A stretch of DNA of 64,000 bases, from the NCBI RefSeq assembly GCF_014023275.1, contig NZ_CP054698.1:1550001-1614000 (forward strand), read 5' to 3'. The position numbers were made by a program, and so were the translations under genes. Under the pieces are notes generated by a model. That model was not told the origin of the DNA, made no database searches, and saw only the letters and a list, made by a program, of their open reading frames with translations. Shown here piece by piece: positions 9,339 through 19,358 of the stretch; positions within the stretch are counted from its first letter, which is position 1, and every line of letters begins with the position of its first letter. This DNA comes from Nostoc edaphicum CCNP1411. Lineage in GTDB: Bacteria > Cyanobacteriota > Cyanobacteriia > Cyanobacteriales > Nostocaceae.

Positions 9339-10082
9339 TTTTTTGATCGCAACACTAAAAAATTTCTGCAAATAGTTGAGGGAGAATTCCACACTCTTCC
9401 TATCTGCCACTACCACGCTCACCACTATAAGTCACTAACATTGTTATCTCAACCCAAAAATCTCAAATCGACTTTTCTTCAATCTAAAATTGGCAGTCAG
9501 CAAAGCCGACGCCGGTTACTATAAATTTGGGAAAGTTTGCAACGTACTGGCTCTCTTTAAAAAGGGAGACTATTTTCCCCTTCACCCCCTTAAAAAGGGA
9601 GTCAATCCAGGGGGGAATCTTATCCGAATAGTATTGAACCTACAGCAATTCTTAACTAAACAGGATATATATTCAGGATTAGCATCTAGTAGCTTTCTTG
9701 CTGTAATAAGCAGTTAAAAACTGATTTAGATGGTTGGTGTACGAATCAAGCAAGTGTAAATAAACTGTTGTTGGGTTAAATGAGAGTTTTACAGAACTTA
9801 GTCAGCTTGGTTAAACCAGATTATTTCCCTACTGTCATTTGGAGAAGCAATCTGGATTATTTAGCAGGGAAAGCTAGCAGATAAAAGTGAAACAATAATC
9901 AATTCTGTATAAGTCCTCTAACTTCCCTTACACTTAGTATTCCCAAGTTAGGTTGACAATCTATACAAAAAATAAACTAGTTTATAAATCTGTAAAACTA
10001 ATTTTAATAATTTTAACTAGCAACAAATTTTTATATTCACATCTGTAATTAGCACTGATGTTAAGAACATATTAACTAAAAT
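9339..10082. other. Intergenic region with a degenerate GGGGAT-type repeat
   Basis: No gene is supported. Positions 9550-9622 hold AAAAAGGGAG words and a GGGGGGAATC end, a weak relative of the palindromic element at 48594-48677. A 75-codon frame from 9490 runs through this repeat and is not protein-like. Confidence 0.55.
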
Positions 10083-10122
10083 ATCTCGTATTTTTACAGA
10101 AATTATCGTAAAAACACGAGAT
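10083..10122 (-). terminator. Hairpin downstream of the patatin gene
   Basis: ATCTCGTATTTTTAC (10083-10097) pairs with 10108-10122 with one G-T pair across a 10-base loop. On the minus strand ATTTTAGTT follows. It lies 45 bases past the stop of the patatin-like gene. Confidence 0.6.
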
Positions 10123-10167
10123 GTTTTATCCTAAATTAATTAACGTTAATATGCCTACGTGGATGCA

Positions 10168-11343
10168 CTAGTTATCTCTAATAAAAGAGGCAATCGCTTT
10201 TTTGATCGGAGAACCGGAATCGTCTCTGGTATAGTACGTAAGACCTTGATCAATAAATGCAGAGGTAGTATCTATTAACTGCTGAAGAATTTCGGAATTA
10301 GTGTTATCTATTTCTTCACTGACTTTTTCCCCTGTAAATCGATTTTTTCGATCTTCTGGAGGTAATACAATGCGAGGATCTTTATAAGTCTCTTTTGGCT
10401 TGGGTTTAAATGTCTCATTTAAGTCAAACTGAAGACGTAAATAACGTTTAGAATCATATCCACCCATGATTTGTCGGCAAATCGTACTATCAATCTCAGA
10501 TGTAGGTTCCATAAAGATGTTAGTCAGATTTTTTACCCAGTCTAAGCCTCTCCATTTGCTTATTTGGTTATATTGATATGGTTCACCAGTTTGACCTGTA
10601 CCAATAGAAAGGATAGAAATATCTTCCAATCGCAGATTATCTAGCTTATATTTTTGCTTAATTATTGGAGAGACTGAAGACTGACTAATTCTCATAACTA
10701 GACTTAAAGCTGCGAGAGCCGGGTTATTAGCAGAAATTCCTCCATCAATATGTGGGAATTCCCAATCACCAAATTTTTGTTTATCTACAGGCTCTAATTT
10801 ATATGGGGGAAAAAAAGTGGGCGCTGAGGCAGAAGCGGTACATATTTCCCATAAACAACAGTCATCGTACCATCTATCTCCTAAATCGGGATGACAATTT
10901 GTAAAAAAGGTTGTGTTCCGATATAACGTATCGTAAGCAAGAATCAAAATAATGGGGTTTTCAATATCCTTTATTCTTGTGGATTTATAGGCATCTTTGA
11001 GGACGTTAGTAATTCCATCATGAGAATATTTAGATGTGGAAAATACATCAATAATTGATTTGACGATGGATGGAAAGTTTTTGTAGCGATCTTTTCTATC
11101 TGGTGGGAATATATCTTTACCCCGATCTCTATAAAGTTTAATTAGCTCATCACTCCCCTTTCCGACAGCAATCCCTCCGGCTAATATTGAACCGGTAGAA
11201 GTGCCAGCAATCAGGTCAAAGTATTCGTGTAAGAAGTTTCCTTTCCCCTGATTTCTAATTTCTTGTTCTACTTGTTGAAGTATTCGTGCTGCAACGATTC
11301 CACGAATACCGCCACCGTCTAAAGCCAAAATTTTGAAGGACAT
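10168..11343 (-). CDS. Patatin-like phospholipase
   Basis: Patatin-type lipases free fatty acids from membrane lipids with a Ser-Asp dyad. The oxyanion-hole motif DGGGIRG is at residues 9-15, the nucleophile serine sits in GTSTG (Ser49), and the partner aspartate is in HIDGGISANNP (near residue 200). The 391-residue length fits the soluble FabD-like bacterial group. No signal peptide is visible. CBASS phage-defence operons use similar lipases (CapV), but there is no nucleotide cyclase or other CBASS gene beside it; the next gene on the same strand upstream is pyrC, 277 bases away. A lone lipase is the safer reading. Confidence 0.88.
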   Translation of the reverse strand: MSFKILALDGGGIRGIVAARILQQVEQEIRNQGKGNFLHEYFDLIAGTSTGSILAGGIAVGKGSDELIKLYRDRGKDIFPPDRKDRYKNFPSIVKSIIDVFSTSKYSHDGITNVLKDAYKSTRIKDIENPIILILAYDTLYRNTTFFTNCHPDLGDRWYDDCCLWEICTASASAPTFFPPYKLEPVDKQKFGDWEFPHIDGGISANNPALAALSLVMRISQSSVSPIIKQKYKLDNLRLEDISILSIGTGQTGEPYQYNQISKWRGLDWVKNLTNIFMEPTSEIDSTICRQIMGGYDSKRYLRLQFDLNETFKPKPKETYKDPRIVLPPEDRKNRFTGEKVSEEIDNTNSEILQQLIDTTSAFIDQGLTYYTRDDSGSPIKKAIASFIRDN

Positions 11344-11620
11344 AGCAATTCTCCTTGATTATTTCTAGGCTTATTGAAGATTTGACTTGAGACACTTATA
11401 AATAAATTCAGGGTTTCAAGTTGCAATTTTTGATACAGCGACAAGTCAATACGCTTTGGTTAAAAGGGTAAAGGAGGAAAAACAAGGATTTTCGTTTTTT
11501 AGCTTTAACCAAACCGCATTGGTCTAGTCTTGACTCTGGACAGATGAAAATCTTGCCAGAGTCAAGTATGGCTTTGATGTATATTTCTTTGTCTACTACG
11601 TAAGCTTAAATAAATATTTG

Positions 11621-12940
11621 CTACAAGAAAGTTAAAGCTTGACCCCGCACTTGCGTATTTACCTGGCCTTTGTCATAAACAATCTCACCGCCGACTATGG
11701 TGGTTTTAGCCCAGCCAGTGAGGTTCCAGCCTTCAAAGGGACTCCAACGGCATTTGGTTAAAAGTTCTTCACGCTGGACTGGTCGGTATGTGTTTAAATC
11801 TACAAGCACTAAATCGGCGTCGTAACCAGGTGCGATCGCTCCTTTATTGGGAATACCATAAGCTACAGCCACATTCTTAGACATCCAGTTCACAACTTGA
11901 GCAACAGTACACTTACCCTCCATCGCCGCAGTTAACATCAACGCGAGGGAAGTTTCTACCCCAGGCATTCCCGAAGGACTGTTGGGATATTCTTGAGCTT
12001 TTTCTTCTAAGGTGTGGGGGGCGTGATCTGTAGCGATGAAATCAATCACGCCATCGCGCAAAGCTTGCCAGAGAACTTCGTTATCGTGGGGCGATCGCAA
12101 AGGTGGATTCATCTGTGCTAAGGTACCAATCTGCTGATATGCACTGGTATTCAACAACAAATGCTGTGGCGTTACCTCTGCTGTTACCCAACTAGGTTTT
12201 TGCTGACGCAGTAACTCTGCTTCTTCGGCAGTTGACATGTGCAGAATATGCAACCGACGTTGATATTTTTGAGAAAGTTTTAATGCTAATTGAGTTGCCA
12301 ACAAAGCCGCTTGATTATCTTGAATTTGGGAGTGAATGGCTGGATCGTGAATGTTGGCAAATTCTTGGCGGCGCTGGTTAATTCTAGCTTGGTCTTCGGC
12401 ATGAACCGCAATCAAGCGATCGCCTTTAGCAAATATCGCAGAGAGTGCTGTTTCACCATCAACTAGCAATTGACCATGCATCGACCCCATGAAAATCTTA
12501 ATTCCTGGTGTTGGTTTTGCTAAAAGCAAATCTGGTAGATTCTCTGCTGTTGCGCCAACAAAAAAGCCATAATTAACCAAGCACTTTTGTGAGGCACGTT
12601 CTAGCTTGTCATCTAAAGCCTGCTGTGTCGTTGTCAGGGGACGTGTATTGGGCATTTCCAAAAAGGAAGTGACTCCCCCTTTAGCACAAGCACAACTGGC
12701 GGTGAATAAATCTTCCTTGTATTCTAGTCCAGGTTCCCGGAAATGCACCTGCGGATCAATAACTCCTGGCAACAAAGTTAACCCTTCTGCGTCAACTTCA
12801 GTGGCTAGTGGTATTTCGGAGATTTCTGGCGCAACTTCGACTATTTGGCGATCGCGCGTCAACACATCCCCAATCATCAGTTCACCATTGGGTAAGATGA
12901 TGCGAGCGCGGCGAATCAGTAAACTTTTTGGAGATGACAT
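11621..12940 (-). CDS. pyrC: Dihydroorotase
   Basis: This enzyme closes carbamoyl-aspartate to dihydroorotate in pyrimidine synthesis. The metal ligands are visible: DPQVHFREPGLEYKED near residues 61-76, VHAEDQ in the middle, RRLHILHMSTAEE, and the catalytic ATDHAPHTLEEK near residue 304. GIKIFMGSMHG is also conserved. At 439 residues it belongs to the larger class I dihydroorotases. Its upstream region is shared with the divergent lepB and is 400 bases long. Confidence 0.95.
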   Translation of the reverse strand: MSSPKSLLIRRARIILPNGELMIGDVLTRDRQIVEVAPEISEIPLATEVDAEGLTLLPGVIDPQVHFREPGLEYKEDLFTASCACAKGGVTSFLEMPNTRPLTTTQQALDDKLERASQKCLVNYGFFVGATAENLPDLLLAKPTPGIKIFMGSMHGQLLVDGETALSAIFAKGDRLIAVHAEDQARINQRRQEFANIHDPAIHSQIQDNQAALLATQLALKLSQKYQRRLHILHMSTAEEAELLRQQKPSWVTAEVTPQHLLLNTSAYQQIGTLAQMNPPLRSPHDNEVLWQALRDGVIDFIATDHAPHTLEEKAQEYPNSPSGMPGVETSLALMLTAAMEGKCTVAQVVNWMSKNVAVAYGIPNKGAIAPGYDADLVLVDLNTYRPVQREELLTKCRWSPFEGWNLTGWAKTTIVGGEIVYDKGQVNTQVRGQALTFL

Positions 12941-13340
12941 AGGGTTAATAAAGTTTAGACAGGGAGCTATGTATTACAGAGAACTATGCTTTTAGGTTAA
13001 ACTTATTCGCGATCGGAGTAACCAATATTTTGCCGCACGTTAAAAAAAAGTTTATTTTTAATTTATGAAGAACCCCGTCAATCAATTTTGGATTTTGGAT
13101 TTTGGATTGACCGTATCCTGGAAAGGATGAGGCTTGAGTATTTTACATTGGTTTCGCCCACCAGAAGCGAGTCATGACCTAGAAAAAACACTCTAATCCC
13201 AAATCTAAAATCCACAATCTAAAATTGGTAGTCAAGATGCAAACATGAATAGGAAATTAAAATTTTCCCGTTAAGATTAACAGATAAAGTTTCACTAGGC
13301 GAGTTAATTACCTACATTTTTCGTTCAGTTCAGTAATTTC
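12941..13340. other. Divergent intergenic region with TTTTGGA tandem repeat
   Basis: This holds the promoters of pyrC (left) and lepB (right). A heptamer array TTTTGGA x3 lies at 13086-13108, and a related TCTAAAATCCACAATCTAAAA stretch near 13205. I could not assign promoter boxes. Confidence 0.5.
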
Positions 13341-13982
13341 ATGCAAAATCAAGTGTCTGATAACAACTCTAGTCAACAACCCGATAATTCCTGGATCGCA
13401 GAGCTAGGTAGAACAATTGTCTTGAGCATTGTTCTAGCTCTGGGAATTCGTACCTTTGTTGCGGAAGCACGCTGGATTCCTTCTGGATCGATGGAACCAA
13501 CTCTGCATGGTACGCCAAACCAGTGGGAGGCAGACAAAATCATTGTCGATAAGTTGAAGTATAAATTTGCTGACCCACAACGGGGAGATATCGTAGTATT
13601 TTCACCTACGGCAGAACTCCAAAAAGAACAATATCACGATGCTTTTATTAAACGCATAATCGCCTTACCTGGAGAAAAAATCCAACTTAGGAATGGCAAA
13701 GTCTATATCAACGACAAACCCCTCCCAGAAGCAAATTACCTCAGTTCTGGCCAAAGCACAGTCATTGATGTTTGCCAATCAGGGCCGCAGCCACCTTTTT
13801 TAGCAAAACCCCAAACCATACCAGCAGATTCATATTTAGTACTAGGTGATAATCGTAACAGTAGTTACGATAGCCGCTGCTGGGGTGTTGTCCCCCGCCA
13901 GAATATTATTGGACGTGCTGTAGTTCGCTTCTGGCCTTTAAATCATGTTGGCGGAATCGATAAATCGCCAGTATATCCATAA
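13341..13982 (+). CDS. lepB: Signal peptidase I
   Basis: Signal peptidase I cleaves signal peptides from exported proteins at the outer face of the plasma or thylakoid membrane. One N-terminal membrane helix (about residues 23-40) precedes the catalytic serine in IPSGSMEPTL (Ser50). The general-base lysine is in DAFIKRIIALPGE (near residue 104). The C-terminal box VLGDNRNSSYDSR is complete. The length of 213 residues fits the single-helix type. Cyanobacteria commonly carry more than one paralogue, so which one this is cannot be told here. Confidence 0.95.
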   Translation: MQNQVSDNNSSQQPDNSWIAELGRTIVLSIVLALGIRTFVAEARWIPSGSMEPTLHGTPNQWEADKIIVDKLKYKFADPQRGDIVVFSPTAELQKEQYHDAFIKRIIALPGEKIQLRNGKVYINDKPLPEANYLSSGQSTVIDVCQSGPQPPFLAKPQTIPADSYLVLGDNRNSSYDSRCWGVVPRQNIIGRAVVRFWPLNHVGGIDKSPVYP

Positions 13983-14373
13983 TTAACAAATAATATTGCT
14001 CAAATAGCTCATTAACAAAAGAATTTTAGATTTTAGATTGGGGACTACTAAATCACCAGTCTAAAATCCAAAATCCGTCTTGAAAAGTTCAGTTCGCTCT
14101 TTGCGAGATACTGCGACTTTTCGCCAAATCTCAAATCCAAATATTCCTATGACCGAAAACGAAAAGGATACAGAGCAACTAAATTTAGGCGTTGCATATT
14201 TGCGGGATGATTTTGCTAGTTTTGTGGGATGGGCATCTTGCCCGTCCCTTGTATTTCAGGGCTCTCGTGTCGCCCACCCTACAAGAATCATCCCTTGATT
14301 CAGCGACGCCTAAATTTATTTATGGGTGTCTAAAATGTTTGAATTTTGAATTTTGAATTCGGAGCGAAGCGAC
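13983..14373. other. Intergenic region with short repeats
   Basis: No gene is supported. A 72-codon frame at 14080 runs into a repeat-like stretch near 14225-14290 (GGGATGGGCATCTTGCCCGT). Three copies of the TTTTGAA heptamer occupy 14338-14360 just before the next gene. Confidence 0.5.
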
Positions 14374-15159
14374 GTGACGCCTTACCTAGCAAAGATTTTA
14401 CTGTATCCAGTTAAGTCACTGGATGGTGTTGAAGTTGAGAACGCTAGAGTTCTTGCCAGTGGCGCACTACATCATGACCGCGAGTTTGCCATTTTTGACG
14501 AACAGGATAGATTTGTCAATGGCAAGCGTCATGCTAAAATCCATTTACTAAGAGCGCAATTTACACTTTTAAATAGAACTATCTCGTTGCAAATCCCAGG
14601 CGGCGACTCACAACAAATTTTTCACCTGGATGAGGAACGGCAAGCATTAGAAGCAACTTTGAGTGATTTTTTTGAGTTTGCTGTCACATTGAGACAAAAC
14701 TCTCTGATGGGTTTTCCTGACGATACACACTCATTAGGCCCAACGGTAATTAGTACAGCAACCTTGGCAGAAGTAGCTTCTTGGTTTCCCGATTTAAGTG
14801 TAGATGAAATGCGCCGTCGAATGCGTGCCAATATTGAGATTGGTGGTGTACCAGCATTTTGGGAAGATCAGCTATTTGGTGAACAAGGTAATTTCGTCTC
14901 CTTTCGAGTGGGAGATGTTCACTTTCTTGGGGTTAACCCATGTCAGCGTTGTATAGTCCCAACACGCGATTCTTACTTAGGAGAAGCTTACCCAAACTTT
15001 CAAAAAATCTTCGCAACCCAGCGACAAGCAACTCTGCCAAATTGGGTTGCTTCATCGCCTTTTAATCATTTTTACAGATTGAGTGTCAATACCCAATTAC
15101 CCCCATCCTCAACTGGAAAAATTTTACAAATCGGCAATGAGATTGACATACTTCCATAA
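14374..15159 (+). CDS. MOSC-domain protein, MOCOS/YcbX type
   Basis: MOSC proteins bind the molybdenum cofactor or carry a cysteine persulfide, and YcbX-type members detoxify N-hydroxylated compounds. The N-terminal barrel (ILLYPVKSLDGVEVENA) is followed by the MOSC domain with the conserved cysteines in VNPCQRCIVPTRD and the QRQATLPNW stretch. I chose GTG at 14374, with GGAG at 14361 as a possible ribosome site; a TTG at 14353 would start inside a tandem repeat. It gives 261 residues, normal for the family. The substrate is unknown. Confidence 0.85.
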   Translation: MTPYLAKILLYPVKSLDGVEVENARVLASGALHHDREFAIFDEQDRFVNGKRHAKIHLLRAQFTLLNRTISLQIPGGDSQQIFHLDEERQALEATLSDFFEFAVTLRQNSLMGFPDDTHSLGPTVISTATLAEVASWFPDLSVDEMRRRMRANIEIGGVPAFWEDQLFGEQGNFVSFRVGDVHFLGVNPCQRCIVPTRDSYLGEAYPNFQKIFATQRQATLPNWVASSPFNHFYRLSVNTQLPPSSTGKILQIGNEIDILP

Positions 15160-15695
15160 TAAAGTTAACATTTCTTCATAATAAAACATACAAAGTAAAT
15201 TTTCTTGGATTTTTTTTGTTTATAGTGTGCATTTGCATGAAAATTTTAAAATTGTTGTAGTTAAATATAAGTTTTTGTACGAGTCCAGAGGTTTTGAGAC
15301 CGGGAAATCAAAATATCAGCAATTAAAAATTAAATTTAGGATTGGGTGCTAATGGCGACCTGAATTTTAGAATGGCATACTGTAGCTTATCGGTTAAATT
15401 TCAGTTCATCCGAGAAAATCTGTTGGCACATTGCCAGATAAAACGGAGCAAATTCAGGCGTGATGGCGTATCCGCCCAACTTAGTCGATGTCTACGATGG
15501 GCTATGCCTACGCAAAGTTCAAAAATTAGGCGTTGGAGGTACTTAGCCAGTTAAACAAGCATTTAGTGCGTTTTTATACTACAATACAGAAATGTCATCG
15601 CGAAAGCGAGGATATGCCGTAATTATGCTGAGTTAAAAATGTAGCTGATATGGCAAAAATGCCCCTAGTATATGTTGGGGAAGAATTAAACAACA
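15160..15695. other. Intergenic region with a dispersed repeat
   Basis: No gene is supported. Around 15486-15517 stands GATGTCTACGATGGGCTATG followed by CCTACGCA, close to a small repeat seen widely in Nostoc. The remainder is AT-rich leader before the kinase gene. Confidence 0.5.
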
Positions 15696-18600
15696 ATGTT
15701 ATCCAAACTTCAGCCAGTCAAATCTATTAATCGCTTAGTTGGCAAAGTTTATGCCAAGATGCCTCTGAGGTATGTTCTGATTGTGCCCTTTATATTGCAA
15801 ATTTTTGGGGCGGTAGGACTTGTGGGCTATCTTTCGTATCAAAACGGTCAAAAAGCGGTAAAAGAGCTTGCTACTCAATTAGAAAATGAAATCTGCGATC
15901 GCATTGAACAACATCTTGATAGTTATTTAACAACTCCAAAGCAAATAAATCAAATTAACTTAGATGCGGTTGAGCTAGGTTTGCTCAACCTTTCTGATTT
16001 TGAAACCACCGGAAAATACTTTTGGAAACAAATGCAGGTTTTCAATGTTGGCTATAACAGCTTTGCCAATACCAAAGGTGAATTTATCGGTGTTGAACGT
16101 CTAGATAATGGCAATCTCTTAATTAATGAAGTTAGCGAAAAGTATGGTATCGGTAAACTTTATGTTTACACTACAGATAACCAAGGAAATCGCCGTCATT
16201 TTCAGGAAGTCAAAAATTACGACCCTCGTGTAGAAGCTTGGTATGCAGATGCAGTCAAGAGTGGCAAACCCGTCTGGAGTAAAATTTATCAATGGGAAGA
16301 TAAACCAGAAATTTTATCTATATCTTCCAGCTATCCCGTTTATGATAAAAATCGCAAATTTGTTGGAGTAATCAGTGTTGATTTCCTGTTGTCACAAATC
16401 AGCAAGTTTTTAGCCAACTTAAAGATCAAAGAGTCAGGTAAAACTTTTATTTTAGAGCGTTCTGGGTTAATAGTGGCTTCTTCTACAAACGAGCCACCAT
16501 ATACCATTATTAATGGTAAAGGAAAACGTCGAGCAGCATTAGATAGTCAAAATTATTTAATTAGACTTACAACACAGTCTTTGATCAAACGCTTTGGTAG
16601 TCTTGAGTCTGTTGTGGAAAAGCAACAGCTAAGTTTTACCGCCGATGGTATGCATTATTTTGTGCAGGTAAAAAGCTGGAAGGATGAACTGGGTTTAGAT
16701 TGGCTAATCGTGGCGGTGATTCCTGAAGGCGAATTTATGGAACAAATTAACGCCAACACCCGAATCACTATTTTGCTGTGCATACTTGCTTTTGTAGTAG
16801 CTACAAGAATTGGAATTTTGACTGCTCGCTGGGTGATTAAACCGATTTTACAATTGAACATATCGGCGAAGAAAATTGCTAAAGGTGAATGGGAGCAAAT
16901 ACCAGAAATTCAGCGTTCCGATGAACTTGGGGAACTAGCCAAGTCATTTGAAACTATGGCAAAGCAGCTCCAAGCATCCTTTAGTACTTTGGAAGCCAAG
17001 AATGCCCAAATGCAAGTTTTAAATGAGGCGTTATCTCAAAGTCAGAGTCGGCTGACTCAGTTTTTAGAAGCCATGCCAGTCGGTGTATTTATTATAGATG
17101 CTGAAGGGGAACCTTATTATACAAATCAAATTGGGCAGCAAATTCTTGGTCAAGGAGCGATCGCAGAAGTTAGTGCCGAAAAATTATCAGAGGTATATCA
17201 AGCTTACCTTGTCGGGACAGATCAACTTTATCCCAGCGATCGTATGCCCGTTTTGAGAGCATTACTTGGGGAAAGCACCAGGGTTGATGATATAGAAATT
17301 CGCTGTTGTGACAAGATTATTCCCATTGAAGTTTTGGGAAAACCCATCTATGATGAATTGGGAAATCTGGTTTTTGCGATCGCTACATTTTTTGATATCA
17401 CCCAACGCAAACAAACAGAAAAGTTATTAGCAGAATACAATCGCACCTTAGAAGCTCAAGTAAAAAAACGTACTGAAGAGTTTCAGCAAGTTATTGAGCA
17501 ACTGCAAACTACCCAAGAAGAACTGATTCAATCGCAAGAAATAGCTGCACAGGAACAACAAGCAGCCGTTCGGGAAGCGGCTCGAAGCGCTGCTGCAAAC
17601 CTTGCCAAAAGCGAATTCCTGGCTAACATGAGCCACGAACTGCGTACTCCACTCAACGCCATTCTTGGTTTTACCCAAGTCATGAGCCGAGATTATTCGC
17701 TATCTGGCGAACATCAAGAAAACTTGGCAATTATTAATCGTGCTGGCGAACACCTCCTCAACTTAATTAACGACATCCTAGAAATGTCCAAAATCGAAGC
17801 TGGCAGAATCACATTAAATCGCAGCAGCTTTGACTTAATTCATCTGTTGAAGAACTTAGAAGAGTTGTTTCACTTGCGTGCTGCATCTAAAAATTTAGAA
17901 TTACAGTTTGAATATACACAAGATATTCCTAAGTACATAGAAACAGACGAAAATAAACTGTGTCAAGTCTTGATCAACCTCTTGGGAAATGCCATCAAAT
18001 TTACTGATATGGGGACGGTGATACTACGGGTGAAACTGGGGGCTGGGGACTGGGGATTGGGGAGCAGGGAGCAGGGAGCAGAGAGGAAAGAGGAAAGAGG
18101 AAATTTTTCATTATCTCCCTTGCCCCCTACTCCCTGCCCCTCTGCCTCTTGTGCCCAATCCCTAATCTTCGAGGTACAAGACACTGGGTGTGGTATTACC
18201 CCACAAGAAATTGACTTGCTGTTTGAGGCTTTTGAGCAAACCGAAATCGGCAAAAAATCACAGCAAGGGACAGGACTGGGTTTAGCAATTAGCCGCAAAT
18301 ACGTGCAACTGATGGGAGGAGATATTACTGTCAGCAGTATGCCTGGTATCGGTAGTACATTTGCCTTTGATATTCAGATTGCTCTAACTTGCCCTAGAGA
18401 AATTCCGACAAACCACATTAAATCGAGAATTCTAGCTTTAGCATCTACTGAAAAAGCATACCGGATATTAGTAGTTGACGACTCCAAAGAAAGCCGTCTG
18501 TTGCTAGTTAAAATTCTCACATCTTTGGGCTTTGAAGTTAAAGAAGCTACAAATGGGAGTGAAGCGATCGCTAATTGGGAATCTTGGCAACCACACTTGA

Positions 18601-19358
18601 TTTTTATGGATATGCGAATGCCGGTCATGGACGGTTACGAAGCGACAAGAATAATTAAAGCTAAACAAATAGGGCATGGGCCAGCCAATAAGTTGCGGAA
18701 GTTCCCAAAATTGAAACAACTGGCGTCATCGGGGAGCCAGGGACTTGCGGGAGGATTAACTGATTCAGGCGACTGCGAGATTCTTCAAGTTGTACGCAAA
18801 GCGTCTCACACAGAAGAAGCTACTGGTGTTATGGGAAATGATGCTTCTGGTATATCCAATTTGCGATCGTGGACGCCAACAGCCTTGGCTTCCCCTTGCG
18901 ACTTCTCTGGAGGAATGCAGGGTTTCTCCAATACAGATACGATTATTATTGCCCTAACTGCTAGCGCCTTTGAGGAAGAACGCCAGAAAATTTTGTCCAT
19001 TGGTTGCGATGATTTTATTCGCAAGCCATTCACACAGGAAGTATTATTGGAAAAACTGAGCCAACATCTGGGTGTAAAGTATACCAACCAAATAGAAACT
19101 ACAAACACAGCAGTTGTCGAGCAACCTACACAGATGTTTGTTAGTGTTGCCGAACTCCTGAGCCATTTATCACAAATGCCACCTGAGTGGCTTCAACAAA
19201 TCCATTATGCCGCAGCCAGCTGTAGCGATGAACTGATTTTAGAGTTACTCAAGCAAATTCCATCAGATAATGGTCAAGTTTTCCAAGTTCTTAAGGATTT
19301 AGCAAATAACTACCAGTTTGAGAAAATCATGGAATTGACTAGAACAAACGTAGAATGA
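15696..19358 (+). CDS. Hybrid sensor histidine kinase (Cache-HAMP-PAS-HisKA-HATPase-REC)
   Basis: The order is membrane helix (about 25-48), a periplasmic Cache-type sensing region to about 345 (with RVEAWYADAVKSGKPVWS), a second helix (about 352-375), HAMP, PAS (about 455-570), coiled coil, the H-box FLANMSHELRTPLNAILGF (His near 647), ATPase boxes (NLLGNAIKF, DTGCGI, GTGLGLAISR) and a receiver (MDMRMPVMDG, Asp near 971). It should autophosphorylate and pass phosphate to its own receiver. Two stretches look foreign to the fold: a G/S/P-rich insert in the ATPase domain (18038-18165) and about 80 residues inside the receiver. The stop overlaps the start of the c-di-GMP gene by 4 bases (ATGA). 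Confidence 0.93.
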   Translation: MLSKLQPVKSINRLVGKVYAKMPLRYVLIVPFILQIFGAVGLVGYLSYQNGQKAVKELATQLENEICDRIEQHLDSYLTTPKQINQINLDAVELGLLNLSDFETTGKYFWKQMQVFNVGYNSFANTKGEFIGVERLDNGNLLINEVSEKYGIGKLYVYTTDNQGNRRHFQEVKNYDPRVEAWYADAVKSGKPVWSKIYQWEDKPEILSISSSYPVYDKNRKFVGVISVDFLLSQISKFLANLKIKESGKTFILERSGLIVASSTNEPPYTIINGKGKRRAALDSQNYLIRLTTQSLIKRFGSLESVVEKQQLSFTADGMHYFVQVKSWKDELGLDWLIVAVIPEGEFMEQINANTRITILLCILAFVVATRIGILTARWVIKPILQLNISAKKIAKGEWEQIPEIQRSDELGELAKSFETMAKQLQASFSTLEAKNAQMQVLNEALSQSQSRLTQFLEAMPVGVFIIDAEGEPYYTNQIGQQILGQGAIAEVSAEKLSEVYQAYLVGTDQLYPSDRMPVLRALLGESTRVDDIEIRCCDKIIPIEVLGKPIYDELGNLVFAIATFFDITQRKQTEKLLAEYNRTLEAQVKKRTEEFQQVIEQLQTTQEELIQSQEIAAQEQQAAVREAARSAAANLAKSEFLANMSHELRTPLNAILGFTQVMSRDYSLSGEHQENLAIINRAGEHLLNLINDILEMSKIEAGRITLNRSSFDLIHLLKNLEELFHLRAASKNLELQFEYTQDIPKYIETDENKLCQVLINLLGNAIKFTDMGTVILRVKLGAGDWGLGSREQGAERKEERGNFSLSPLPPTPCPSASCAQSLIFEVQDTGCGITPQEIDLLFEAFEQTEIGKKSQQGTGLGLAISRKYVQLMGGDITVSSMPGIGSTFAFDIQIALTCPREIPTNHIKSRILALASTEKAYRILVVDDSKESRLLLVKILTSLGFEVKEATNGSEAIANWESWQPHLIFMDMRMPVMDGYEATRIIKAKQIGHGPANKLRKFPKLKQLASSGSQGLAGGLTDSGDCEILQVVRKASHTEEATGVMGNDASGISNLRSWTPTALASPCDFSGGMQGFSNTDTIIIALTASAFEEERQKILSIGCDDFIRKPFTQEVLLEKLSQHLGVKYTNQIETTNTAVVEQPTQMFVSVAELLSHLSQMPPEWLQQIHYAAASCSDELILELLKQIPSDNGQVFQVLKDLANNYQFEKIMELTRTNVE
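18038..18165. repeat. Intergenic-type repeat inside a kinase gene
   Basis: Runs of GGGGACT, GGGGATT, GGAGCAGG and GAGGAAA, then CCCTACTCCCTGCCCC, are typical of repeats between genes in this genome. Here they are read in frame as GAGDWGLGSREQGAERKEER and PLPPTPCPSASC, between the N-box strand (TVILRV) and the strand before DTGCGI. Confidence 0.75.
18662..18940 (+). other. Unusual in-frame insert in the receiver domain
   Basis: Receivers normally pass directly from MDGYEATRIIKA to TIIIALTASAFEEER. Here about 80 residues with no receiver-like pattern separate them (from KQIGHGPANKL to GGMQGFSN). The DNA includes a GCAAAGCGTCTCACA word resembling the local small repeats. The frame stays open, and the sequence after it is intact receiver. 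Confidence 0.65.

Noticed and set aside
9490..9717. 75-codon frame after tsaE
   Set aside because: It translates a GGGAG/CCCTT repeat and has no family resemblance.
10168..11343. CBASS phage-defence operon built on the patatin gene
   Set aside because: CBASS lipases stand next to a CD-NTase cyclase. The neighbours here are pyrC and a tsaE-side spacer; no cyclase or helper gene is present.
12606..12995. 129-codon plus-strand frame
   Set aside because: It lies antisense within pyrC, whose protein is clearly recognised.
14080..14298. 72-codon frame between lepB and the MOSC gene
   Set aside because: The second half is repeat DNA (GGGATGGGCATC...), and no ribosome site or family is seen.
15342..15554. 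70-codon frame before the hybrid kinase
   Set aside because: It runs through a dispersed repeat (GTCTACGATGGGCTATGCC) and has a random-looking composition.
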